Under the pieces are notes generated by a model. It ran no database searches and had not been told where the DNA came from. It saw only the letters and a list, made by a program, of their open reading frames with translations. A stretch of DNA of 12,963 nucleotides, from contig JBGQKM010000175.1 in assembly GCA_041499515.1 (NCBI GenBank), forward strand, positions 1 to 12,963, written 5' to 3'. Each line of letters starts with the position of its first letter. Within the stretch, counting starts at the first letter, position 1. This document shows, piece after piece, positions 1 through 5,287 of this stretch. A program made the position numbers and the translations under genes. This DNA is from PALSA-1355 sp041499515 (GTDB taxonomy: Bacteria; Planctomycetota; Planctomycetia; Pirellulales; PALSA-1355).

Positions 1-239
1 AGATAAGCTTGAATCTGCACTTTGGGTCGACCGCGATACTTGGCTCGCGACAAGTTGTGATTCTGTTTTGCCTCGGCGAACAACCCTTCCATCTTCCACA
101 TCCGCTCGGAAAGCTTCTCGCCAAATATCGGCTCACGCATTCTGGCCTGCACCTCCTCGAACAGGTCCTGGTCCAGGTTGCGGCGCACGTAACGGTGATA
201 GGGCATGCTCTTTCGTGCCTCGGCCGGACAGGTGGGTAG
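1..239 (-). pseudogene. IS1182-type transposase, C-terminal fragment (partial at left edge)
   Basis: The minus strand encodes the C-terminal end of a DDE transposase and runs off the left edge of the window. Reading from about position 206 leftwards it gives MPYHRYVRRN, then EGLFAEAKQNHNLSRAKYRG, then KVQIQAY. The pattern of a Glu followed by LFAEAK, a basic stretch, an RAKYRG-like motif and VQIQA is typical of the last third of IS1182-family transposases, where the Glu belongs to the DDE triad. The reading frame is open up to about 239, but family resemblance fades near the CP residues just upstream of 206. The earlier two thirds of the protein is absent, because plus-strand recombinase sequence starts immediately at about 233. 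It is therefore a broken copy, not a mobile IS. I am confident of the family type and less so of the exact junction base. Confidence 0.75.
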
Positions 240-466
240 GCCATGTCGACGCGCAGATCATGCGACTCTACACGCACATCAATGACGCCGCTTCGCAGGC
301 CGCCATGAAGTGCCTAGAAGCAGCCAGTACGTTAGGCAGGCGACGACGGGCCCAAAAGTGCCCAGCGTCGGCTGACAGATCAGTTCGACAACTAGCACAA
401 AACCAGCACAGCAAACGGAGAACGAAAAATGAACACTGCGCAAAATCAAAGCCGTCATCCAGTTAG
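233..466 (+). pseudogene. Tyrosine recombinase (phage-type integrase), C-terminal fragment
   Basis: The plus strand encodes WVGHVDAQIMRLYTHIND and then ASQAAMKCLEAA, ending at a TAG at 464-466. This matches the end of a tyrosine recombinase: a GH motif (the second conserved His region) followed 10 residues later by YTH, where the Tyr is the nucleophile that attacks DNA. Everything upstream (the core-binding domain, catalytic Arg and Lys) is missing, replaced at about 230-236 by the oppositely oriented transposase fragment. The frame stays open further left only as a shadow of the transposase. After the catalytic region comes a basic, low-complexity tail of about 45 residues. It cannot be an active enzyme as it stands. 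It marks an earlier integrative element at this site. Confidence 0.75.
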
Positions 467-475
467 GATGACGGC
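451..475 (+). terminator. Hairpin at the end of the integrase remnant, probable terminator
   Basis: A perfect 10-bp inverted repeat, GCCGTCATCC and GGATGACGGC, is separated by the 5-nt loop AGTTA. It overlaps the TAG stop of the integrase fragment and is followed by TTCATTCG, which is only weakly T-rich. It fits a terminator of the broken recombinase gene. It could instead be a recombination-associated structure. Confidence 0.5.
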
Positions 476-484
476 TTCATTCGT

Positions 485-506
485 GAGCGGAGGGCATGGG
501 ACTCGA
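485..506 (-). other. tRNA/tmRNA 3'-end-like string (possible old attachment site)
   Basis: Read on the minus strand, this stretch is TCGAGTCCC followed by ATGCCCTCCGCT. That resembles the T-loop 3' half (TTCGAGTCC) plus the acceptor strand of a tRNA or tmRNA, the usual target of tyrosine integrases, and it lies 19 bases after the integrase remnant. No D-arm or anticodon arm is visible next to it, so it is not a tRNA gene. The bases that should precede TCGAG (GGT) are not conserved. Suggestive only. Confidence 0.25.
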
Positions 507-556
507 TGACGGCGTTTTCGCAAGTCGTGACGCGGCAATGGTTTATTGTCATAAGT

Positions 557-571
557 TGAACGACACGTTCA
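557..571. repeat. 15-bp palindrome upstream of the serine recombinase
   Basis: TGAACG and CGTTCA flank a 3-base centre ACA, giving a perfect inverted repeat. It lies about 120 bp before the recombinase start and could be a protein-binding site (recombinase or repressor). Confidence 0.45.
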
Positions 572-593
572 GTTTAGCCAACAACCGCTACGA

Positions 594-638
594 TCACGAG
601 CGCTCACGAAGTATCACGAAGACTCACGCTGATTGACG
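594..638. repeat. Exactly 10-bp-phased TCACG direct repeats
   Basis: TCACG begins at 594, 604, 614 and 624, and the variant TGACG begins at 634, so five copies are spaced exactly 10 bp apart. The second and third copies continue as AA. A 10-bp pitch places every copy on about the same face of the helix, as expected for a cooperatively bound protein or a bent-DNA site. The array runs directly into the palindrome at 632-650. Possible roles are the recombinase attachment or accessory site, or an operator for the recombinase gene. Which of these it is cannot be told from sequence alone. Confidence 0.6.
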
Positions 639-650
639 CACTGCGTCAAT
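632..650. repeat. Perfect 19-bp palindrome ATTGACGCA-C-TGCGTCAAT
   Basis: Nine-base arms flank a single central C. It overlaps the last unit of the 10-bp array and sits 40 bp before the recombinase ATG, a position suited to an operator or to part of a crossover site. It also contains an in-frame TTG at 633 that could be mistaken for the gene start. Confidence 0.6.
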
Positions 651-667
651 CGATTGCCGGTTCGGCG

Positions 668-685
668 TTGCCTCCTCGGAGGCAA
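668..685 (+). promoter_or_regulatory. Ribosome binding site of the recombinase buried in a palindrome
   Basis: TTGCCTCC and GGAGGCAA are perfect 8-base arms around TC. The right arm contains the Shine-Dalgarno GGAGG (678-682), 7 nt before the ATG at 690. In mRNA the left arm would pair with the Shine-Dalgarno and could keep recombinase translation low. This site also decides the start: ATG 690 rather than TTG 633. Confidence 0.6.
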
Positions 686-689
686 TGTT

Positions 690-2657
690 ATGTCACGTCG
701 ATCTGAATCGGAATTGCAGCCCCGTAACGGACACACCCTGATGGTCGGCATCGTGTGCCGTATTTCCGGGTGCGCCAAGCAAAAAGACCTGAGCCTCGAA
801 GATCAGGAAGACAACTGCAAAGAGGCTACGAAGGAGGTGTACGAAGGTCCCAGCGAGTTCCGAGTGATCGCCACGAAAGGCAAGGGCGAACGGCTCGACC
901 GGCCGGAACTCGAAGAGATCGAACAGGCTTATCGTTCCGAAGAATACGATCTCTTCGTCTACGACGACCTGAGTCGATTGATTCGCGGCGGCGAAGCGGC
1001 GCGACTACTGGGTGTCGGAGTGGACCACGCCACGCGTTCGATCTGCGTCGACGACGGCATCGACACTTTTGACGAAACCTGGGAAGAAGACGCGCTGAAC
1101 GCGTGCAGCGAAAATGTCGCGCACAACCAGCGGACCTCGAAGCGGCTGAAGCAAAAGTTGATGCATCGGTTCAAGAAGCTCGGCCGGGCGATGGCCCGGC
1201 CGATCGCCGGCTACGTCGTCCCGGACGACGCCGTTTCCTACGACGACTGGCAAAAGCATCCGAGCGCCGAGTCGTGGATCAACGTGGGTGCCGACTTGCT
1301 TCGCGAGACGCAGAACTGCTCGGCCGTTGCCGATCACTTCAATCGTATCGACATCCCGGTCGGGCCGTATTGCCGTCGCAAAACCTGGTACGGCGCGATG
1401 GTCCGTCGTTTCTACGCAAACCCGCTCCTGAAAGGGACGCCAGGACGCGGCTTCAAGCACTCGGTCAAGCACCACGGGAGCGGACGGCGCAAGCCGATGC
1501 CGAATCCGAAAGGGCCCACCTACTATGACGCGCCGCACCTGGCGTTCTTCACGTCCGAGGAGTTTGACGAGTTGCAGGCGCTATTGAAGAACAAGAACGC
1601 GTGTTACAAACGGAAGGCGGTCGACGGCGTCGATCCGTTATGGCGGGTGCCACGAAAGCGAACGCGCTTTCCTGGACAGTTCGGTTGCTGCTGGTACTGT
1701 GGCCGGCACCACGTTTGGGGCGGGAATGGCATCACCGACAACCTGATGTGCAGTGGTTCCCGAGAATGGCTCTGCTGGAACTCGGTTGGCTACGACGGTC
1801 GCTTGGCCGTGACAAACCTGGTCGAGCGGATCACCGCTGAGCTTTACCAGCTCGACGGCTTCGACGCCCAGTACCGCGAGCTCGTCGAGAGCGCCACCCG
1901 CAGCGACCACTCCGACATCACCTGTCGCCGCAATAAACTCACAAACGACGAACAGTCGCTTGCCGTGCAGAAGGCGAATTTTCAGAATGCCATCCGGGCG
2001 TACGGTCCCAAGCCGATGTTCAAGAACGAGCTCGACGAAATCGAAGCGTTGGAGCGAAAACTGAACGCGGAACGCAGGTGCCTGCAACGGATCGGTCAGA
2101 ATCGGCTCCAAGTGCCCGCATCGCTCAGCGAGTTGCGCGGCATGCTGGAAGCCGAATTCGCACAGGGTGTTCATGACTCCCCCGAGTTCGGCGACTTTCT
2201 TCGGAAGATCGTGCTGGACTTCCGTGTATACCTGGTTCGCCTGTGCGACGGTGGCCACTTGCTTCCTCGCGCCCGCGTGCAATTGTCGCTCGACGGCGTC
2301 GTTCCCGACGCCGCGCAGATCCCCGGCGTTGGCAAGATCCTGTACCGTGAGTTCGCGCTCGACTTGTTCGAGCAGTCGCAGCGGGAACGGATTCGCGAAC
2401 GGGCGGTCGGCTTCGCAGCGCAGGGTCTCGGGCCCAAGGCGATCGCCGCTAGGATCGTCGATGACGGCGACAAGCACCCCACGGCTACGGCCGTGCGGAA
2501 CGCCTTAGCTTTGGACCGTCTGATGCAGCAGATGGGGCTGGCGACTCCGTACGTGCACATCACCGCACCGCCGGAAGATTATGCAAAACTTCGTCGACAC
2601 AAAAATGCCAAGTATCGCTTCACGCCGCTCGACGGCTACGTGCCACCGACGTTGTAG
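690..2657 (+). CDS. Large serine recombinase (site-specific integrase/resolvase family)
   Basis: The product has 655 residues and would catalyse site-specific DNA integration or excision through a serine nucleophile. The N-terminal resolvase domain (about 18-150) has CRIS, with Ser26 the likely nucleophile, then the SLEDQ motif (35-39), and VYDDLSRLIRG (90-100), which holds the conserved SRxxR. A recombinase domain follows (about 165-330), then a zinc ribbon with Cys334-x2-Cys337 and Cys354-x7-Cys362. A charged coiled coil spans about 410-470, and near the C-terminus the residues AVGFAAQGLGPKAIAARI resemble a helix-turn-helix. The length and layout fit large serine integrases. ATG 690 has GGAGG 7 nt upstream; an upstream in-frame TTG at 633 has none and lies inside a palindrome. 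The gene stands alone between the palindromic region and a terminator, so it has its own transcription unit. No frameshift or stop is seen, so it may be active and is the best candidate for mobilising the downstream cargo. Confidence 0.9.
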   Translation: MSRRSESELQPRNGHTLMVGIVCRISGCAKQKDLSLEDQEDNCKEATKEVYEGPSEFRVIATKGKGERLDRPELEEIEQAYRSEEYDLFVYDDLSRLIRGGEAARLLGVGVDHATRSICVDDGIDTFDETWEEDALNACSENVAHNQRTSKRLKQKLMHRFKKLGRAMARPIAGYVVPDDAVSYDDWQKHPSAESWINVGADLLRETQNCSAVADHFNRIDIPVGPYCRRKTWYGAMVRRFYANPLLKGTPGRGFKHSVKHHGSGRRKPMPNPKGPTYYDAPHLAFFTSEEFDELQALLKNKNACYKRKAVDGVDPLWRVPRKRTRFPGQFGCCWYCGRHHVWGGNGITDNLMCSGSREWLCWNSVGYDGRLAVTNLVERITAELYQLDGFDAQYRELVESATRSDHSDITCRRNKLTNDEQSLAVQKANFQNAIRAYGPKPMFKNELDEIEALERKLNAERRCLQRIGQNRLQVPASLSELRGMLEAEFAQGVHDSPEFGDFLRKIVLDFRVYLVRLCDGGHLLPRARVQLSLDGVVPDAAQIPGVGKILYREFALDLFEQSQRERIRERAVGFAAQGLGPKAIAARIVDDGDKHPTATAVRNALALDRLMQQMGLATPYVHITAPPEDYAKLRRHKNAKYRFTPLDGYVPPTL

Positions 2658-2687
2658 ATCGAATTTGATCATTATTTTCCCAGGAGT

Positions 2688-2718
2688 GAACCCCGGCGAT
2701 GAGTCGGGGTTCTTTTTT
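2688..2718 (+). terminator. Intrinsic terminator after the serine recombinase
   Basis: GAACCCCG (2688-2695) pairs with CGGGGTTC (2705-2712) and is followed at once by six T (2713-2718). This is a classic Rho-independent terminator, 31 bases after the recombinase stop. It separates the recombinase from the cargo operon, or attenuates read-through into it. Confidence 0.8.
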
Positions 2719-2719
2719 G

Positions 2720-2744
2720 CGCCGAACGATTCTTCGGCGGGAGG
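2720..2744 (+). promoter_or_regulatory. Hairpin touching the ribosome binding site of the first cargo gene
   Basis: CGCCGAA (2720-2726) and TTCGGCG (2733-2739) form a 7-bp stem with a 6-nt loop. Its 3' end touches GGGAGG (2739-2744), the Shine-Dalgarno of the ATG at 2753. Together with the terminator just upstream, this gives two hairpins within 55 bases of leader. It may modulate translation of the 46-residue protein. Confidence 0.4.
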
Positions 2745-2752
2745 AAACCACT

Positions 2753-2893
2753 ATGTCTCCTCGCAAGAAACTCAAAACCCCGCAGGCAACACGTACCGGA
2801 CCGGTCAAAGTCGGTTCGCCCCTCTATCGCCTGTTGGAGGCAGTCGCGGCCCGCGTCGCGGCGCGCCTCGAACGTGAAGCGACGCACAAATAA
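2753..2893 (+). CDS. Small basic hypothetical protein, 46 residues
   Basis: ATG 2753 has GGGAGG 8 nt upstream. An in-frame ATG at 2699 is less likely because it lies inside the terminator stem-loop. The product begins with a basic stretch (MSPRKKLKTPQATR) and ends in an amphipathic, Arg/Ala-rich helix (LYRLLEAVAARVAARLE). It has no Cys, no signal peptide and no membrane segment. A small basic helical protein directly after a recombinase could be a DNA-binding accessory factor (excisionase-like or nucleoid-like), but no family signature supports that. It is the first gene of the cargo block, followed by a hairpin at 2938-2959. Confidence 0.55.
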   Translation: MSPRKKLKTPQATRTGPVKVGSPLYRLLEAVAARVAARLEREATHK

Positions 2894-2937
2894 CCACCGC
2901 ATCGCTTTCTTGCACGGTTCGTTTTTTCGCCAATCAC

Positions 2938-2959
2938 CGCCTTGCCGTCCGGCAAGGCG
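2938..2959. other. Perfect 10-bp-stem hairpin (terminator or operator)
   Basis: CGCCTTGCCG and CGGCAAGGCG flank TC. The T-run after it is interrupted (TGTTCGTTTCA), so termination would be partial. It lies 39 bases before the next start at 2998 and may attenuate transcription between the 46-residue gene and the genes downstream. A palindromic operator is also possible. Confidence 0.5.
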
Positions 2960-2997
2960 TGTTCGTTTCACAATTCATGCAGAAAAGGAAACCTTGT

Positions 2998-3204
2998 ATG
3001 CCTCTTGAGAATCGCTGGCACGGTCGGCGTGTGACAACAGCGCGTCGGTGTGGCCTTGGTGCTTTGGTTCGGATCGCTGCTGGACCGACCGACCCTTGCT
3101 CGGCCGAATGGATCGATCTGCACTGGGAAGCATATCGAGCTGGGGTGACCTGTAACTATCGATCTCGCCCTGCACAGGACATAACGAACGGAGGTGCATT
3201 ATGA
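2998..3204 (+). CDS. Hypothetical protein, 68 residues
   Basis: I do not recognise this family. ATG 2998 has an AAAGGAAA Shine-Dalgarno about 8 nt upstream. The product has an Arg-rich N-terminal third (NRWHGRRVTTARRCGLG) and a middle with WIDLHWEAYRAG. It contains three Cys, not arranged as an obvious metal site. Its stop overlaps the next start in an ATGA arrangement (3201-3204), so the two genes are translationally coupled and probably work together. Confidence 0.5.
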   Translation: MPLENRWHGRRVTTARRCGLGALVRIAAGPTDPCSAEWIDLHWEAYRAGVTCNYRSRPAQDITNGGAL

Positions 3205-3821
3205 CGACGGCTCACCTTGCATCCCCCAGTTCGGAATTAATGCAAATGTGGCGGCGACAGATCGGCCACCGCCATCAAATTGCTGCCCAACGCGGCCCAC
3301 GACCTTTTGCGATCGTCAGCTACCTGGTTCGCGGATCGCGCGCGGCAGATTATGACGTCGACCTGCGCCGCTTGACGCTCGTCGCTCTGTTCGACGAACG
3401 GCTCGAATCAGGTGAATTAGTGACTCGATTCGTCGGAGTCGGCGGTTCGTTGGCTCCAGGTGGACTTTGCTTCGGTGGACCGGAGTTGTGTCGCTTCGAC
3501 AAGAACCTGCGGCTAGCACCCGCTGGCGGCGGCCGCGGACAGCGGCCGGATACCTCCGATGTTGGGCTACTGGCACCGGCCTTGCAATTGGAACGCTATC
3601 TCGAACGTTGCGCCCGACATCCGTTCATACCGCGACGACGTGCCCCGTCACTGCCCGTCCTGGCTTTGATCGACGATCAAAATGGTAGCGTTCGCGTCGA
3701 TCTGCAATCACTGCCCAAGCGTCAGGTCATCGCTCTGCATGACCCGGAACGCAATCTCTGCGGTCGTTCTGGCACGACGGCGTTCGACTTCTATCACACT
3801 GGTTTTCGCATCGCGCGCTAA
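3201..3821 (+). CDS. Hypothetical protein, 206 residues, coupled to the gene before it
   Basis: ATG 3201 overlaps the previous stop by 4 bases and has GGAGG (3190-3194) at good spacing. The first part (about 35-90) has alternating hydrophobic stretches suggesting beta strands (FAIVSYLVRG, LTLVALFDERL, LVTRFVGVGG). The middle is rich in Gly and Arg, and a later segment reads LPVLALIDDQNGSVRVDLQ. The last 40 residues look less ordered. I recognise no family. It precedes a ubiquitin-like beta-grasp gene, the spot where conjugation-system accessory proteins sometimes sit, but no E2 cysteine motif or JAB metal motif (HxH plus D) is visible, so no such role is claimed. A late frameshift cannot be excluded. 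Confidence 0.55.
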   Translation: MTTAHLASPSSELMQMWRRQIGHRHQIAAQRGPRPFAIVSYLVRGSRAADYDVDLRRLTLVALFDERLESGELVTRFVGVGGSLAPGGLCFGGPELCRFDKNLRLAPAGGGRGQRPDTSDVGLLAPALQLERYLERCARHPFIPRRRAPSLPVLALIDDQNGSVRVDLQSLPKRQVIALHDPERNLCGRSGTTAFDFYHTGFRIAR

Positions 3822-3879
3822 ATCGTCTCGCGCGCTGCTGCTCCTCTTTCCTTTCAAATTCTTCCGAAGGTTTTGCGCC

Positions 3880-4212
3880 ATGAAGACCTTATTTATCAAC
3901 TGCGACGGCAGCGGCTTCGCCGGTCATCTCGACATTCCCGAGGGAACGACAGTCGACACCCTGTTCTGCGAGCAGATGCCGCATGGCAACCCAACTCCTC
4001 CGGCAGCGGGCCGAAGGGGGAGCGCCACCAAAAGCGAGATGGGCACGACGCGCCAAGCGAGGCTGAGATCGAGCTCTTTGGCGGCTTGTGGCGCAAAACC
4101 TCGCCGCCGGGCCAAAGGCTATCGCAGGTTCGGCCACCGCGCCAAGTCCAGCAGTTGCCTTGCCACCACAGCCAAATGGGGAGGCCGAAAAAGTTCAATA
4201 GCTGTCCCGTAA
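3880..4212 (+). pseudogene. Ubiquitin-like/MoaD-like beta-grasp protein, truncated after about 38 residues
   Basis: From ATG 3880 (GAAGG Shine-Dalgarno 9 nt upstream) the product begins MKTLFINCDGSGFAGHLDIP, then EGTTVDTLFCEQMPHGN. A first strand, a turn, a second strand ending in IPEGTTV, then a helix (DTLFCEQ) is the opening of a beta-grasp fold of the MoaD/ThiS/ubiquitin type. Such proteins usually run 70-90 residues and end in a Gly-Gly tail that is adenylated by an E1-like enzyme. Here the resemblance stops at about 3993. The frame then continues for about 72 Ser/Arg/Ala-rich residues with no family character, to a TAA at 4210-4212. The second half of the fold and the glycine tail are missing. 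I read it as a broken gene cut by inserted DNA. The beta-grasp assignment comes from pattern recognition and was not checked by a search. Confidence 0.55.
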
Positions 4213-4419
4213 TGCCGAGCGCATTGGTCGTGCGAAACTGCCTGCCGCGTGCGTCGTAGGTCAACGTGGTCCGATTCGCGAGCGGGTCGATGGTGGCGAT
4301 GGCCTCTCCAGCGGTATCGCGCGTGCGCATCACATTAGCCAAATCAGTCCGACCAACTGACACCGTTCGAGCCTCAAACCGTCAACTTAATTATCGTCAA
4401 AAATCTGGCATATTCTCTG
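3994..4419. other. Inserted or rearranged DNA without an intact gene
   Basis: This stretch of about 430 bases breaks the beta-grasp gene and contains no gene I would call. From 3994 to about 4212 it is GC-rich, reads open in several frames, and resembles nothing I recognise. A short inverted match, CGCCAA and TTGGCG, flanks 20-odd bases near 4050-4085. From 4213 to about 4350 it carries an RHS/YD scrap on the minus strand. From about 4364 to 4419 it is distinctly more AT-rich (TTAATTATCG, CATATTCT), which could hold a promoter for the genes downstream, but no clean -35/-10 pair is seen. I found no terminal inverted repeats or target duplication bounding the segment. Confidence 0.5.
4213..4363 (-). 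pseudogene. RHS/YD-repeat protein fragment
   Basis: The minus strand encodes AIATIDPLANRTTLTYDARG followed by RQFRTTNALG. The spacing of DPLxNRTTxTYDARGR and the next NALG is the hallmark of YD/RHS repeats, found in large secreted or surface proteins and polymorphic toxins. Only about two repeat units' worth is present. Upstream there is an in-frame TGA close to 4380. Downstream (below about 4213) the frame continues with unrelated Trp-rich sequence (WLWWQGNCW) that is not RHS-like. It is a fragment left by a rearrangement, not a functional toxin gene. Confidence 0.65.
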
Positions 4420-4548
4420 ATGGCCCCGTTAGTCATCAACGCGATTGCCACTCTCTATCGATTTACTGCCGGTGTCGCCGCCCTTGAGCCGACGCCTCGT
4501 CGCATCGACACGCGCCCATCTTCTCAAACAAAGGAGACCGCTTATTGA
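4420..4548 (+). CDS. Possible 42-residue peptide, overlapping the next start
   Basis: ATG 4420 opens a 42-residue frame with a mildly hydrophobic first half (MAPLVINAIATLYRFTAGVAA) and a polar end. Its TGA (4546-4548) overlaps the TTG start of the next gene, an arrangement expected of coupled genes. Against it: there is no Shine-Dalgarno before 4420, and the frame is open further upstream into debris. It may instead be the 3' remnant of a gene destroyed by the insertion at 3994-4419. Confidence 0.25.
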   Translation: MAPLVINAIATLYRFTAGVAALEPTPRRIDTRPSSQTKETAY

Positions 4549-4706
4549 ACAGCATCTTTCTCGTGGGCAGCATGTCGCTGGCCATCACGTTTTTGGTTCT
4601 GGCGCTGGTTCGTGAAATGCGATTGCGGCGCGGACTGCAGCAACTGCTCGTCAAATTACTAGCCCATTGGAGGAACCAAAATGCCAACAATCGCACACCC
4701 GACTAG
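4545..4706 (+). CDS. Single-span small membrane protein, 53 residues, TTG start
   Basis: TTG 4545 is preceded by AAGGAG (4531-4536) with 8 nt spacing, which decides this start. The product has one strongly hydrophobic segment near the N-terminus (IFLVGSMSLAITFLVLALV, about residues 4-22) followed by a basic helix (REMRLRRGLQQLLVKLLAHW), so it is probably anchored in the inner membrane with the basic part in the cytoplasm. It ends at TAG 4704-4706, inside the next gene (26-base overlap), which suggests translational coupling with the lipoprotein-like coiled-coil protein. I recognise no family. Confidence 0.55.
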   Translation: MNSIFLVGSMSLAITFLVLALVREMRLRRGLQQLLVKLLAHWRNQNANNRTPD

Positions 4707-5262
4707 ATCCATCCCCATTGCATTCCTGCTTGTGGCTGTCGCTGGTTGTGGAGGCGCCGACGATCGCCTGGTCGAACTTTCGGAACGGAGCCTGGCGAGA
4801 CAGGCCGAACAGAACCAGCAGATGGCGCGACAGAGCACCGAGGTTGCCAAGGCAACACGCCAGCTTGTGGAGGCGGACGCGAAGGCACGCCAAGAGCTGA
4901 TCATGGCTCAAACTCAATTGCAAAGCGATCTGCACACGGAGCGAACAAGCCTTGACCGCCAGCACGAAACCCTTGAAGGCGAACGCAAAGATCTGGCAGC
5001 GCAGCGGCATCAAGAGCCAATCGTGGCGGCGGCCATCGTTCAAGCCGCAACTTTGCTTGCCTGCGTACTTCCGATTGTACTGTGCTTCTTTATCCTAAGC
5101 GCGTTGCGCCGAGAAACGACCGACGGGGTACTGGAAGACCTCCTTATCCTGGAGCTCACCGACCCACGGTCACAGCTGTTGCTGGAAAGAAGTCTGCCCT
5201 CGGCGCCGTCGTTGCCAAACAGTTCGCAGCTACCATCGCTACCACACGACATTAACGAATGA
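4681..5262 (+). CDS. Lipoprotein-like membrane protein with a long coiled coil
   Basis: The product has 193 residues. ATG 4681 has GGAGG (4669-4673) 7 nt upstream. Residues 11-23 form a short hydrophobic segment ending VAGC, a lipobox with Cys23 as the likely lipidated residue. Residues 28-110 are a Glu/Gln/Arg-rich, heptad-like coiled coil. Residues about 113-141 (AAAIVQAATLLACVLPIVLC and on) are a strong transmembrane helix followed by RRE. The C-terminal 50 residues are acidic, then Ser/Pro/Leu-rich. A lipidated N-terminus plus a later membrane helix would put the coiled coil in the periplasm and the tail in the cytoplasm, where it could dock the proteins encoded downstream. If the first segment is not a signal peptide, the topology reverses. 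The family is unknown. It overlaps the preceding membrane peptide gene and is 25 bases from the DUF1257 gene. Confidence 0.7.
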   Translation: MPTIAHPTRSIPIAFLLVAVAGCGGADDRLVELSERSLARQAEQNQQMARQSTEVAKATRQLVEADAKARQELIMAQTQLQSDLHTERTSLDRQHETLEGERKDLAAQRHQEPIVAAAIVQAATLLACVLPIVLCFFILSALRRETTDGVLEDLLILELTDPRSQLLLERSLPSAPSLPNSSQLPSLPHDINE

Positions 5263-5287
5263 TTTTCTCACACAGGAGGACCTTCAC

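Noticed and set aside
9..239. Plus-strand 76-residue frame at the left edge
   Set aside because: It is the complement of the transposase fragment, which has clear family motifs on the minus strand.
594..638. CRISPR array or plasmid iterons
   Set aside because: The units are only 5 bases with 10-bp spacing, far too short for CRISPR repeats. No replication initiator gene is seen to support iterons.
633..689. TTG 633 as the start of the serine recombinase
   Set aside because: It lies inside a perfect palindrome with no ribosome site. ATG 690 has GGAGG at 7 nt, and resolvase homology begins only after it.
1005..2477. Long minus-strand frames (177 and 279 residues) inside the recombinase gene
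   Set aside because: They are GC-rich shadows of the recombinase, which has catalytic, zinc-ribbon and coiled-coil features in the plus frame. No ribosome sites or family motifs on the minus strand.
2699..2752. Upstream ATG giving a 64-residue version of the first cargo protein
   Set aside because: The ATG lies in the loop of the intrinsic terminator. The ATG at 2753 has a much better ribosome site.
3880..4212. Complete ubiquitin-conjugation or PRTRC-type system
   Set aside because: Only the N-terminal half of a beta-grasp protein is visible. No E1, E2, JAB, ParB or PRTRC signature was found nearby.
3896..4363. Intact minus-strand RHS toxin gene of 155 residues
   Set aside because: Only about 45 residues look like YD repeats. 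The rest is unrelated sequence that includes the complement of the beta-grasp gene, so it is debris.
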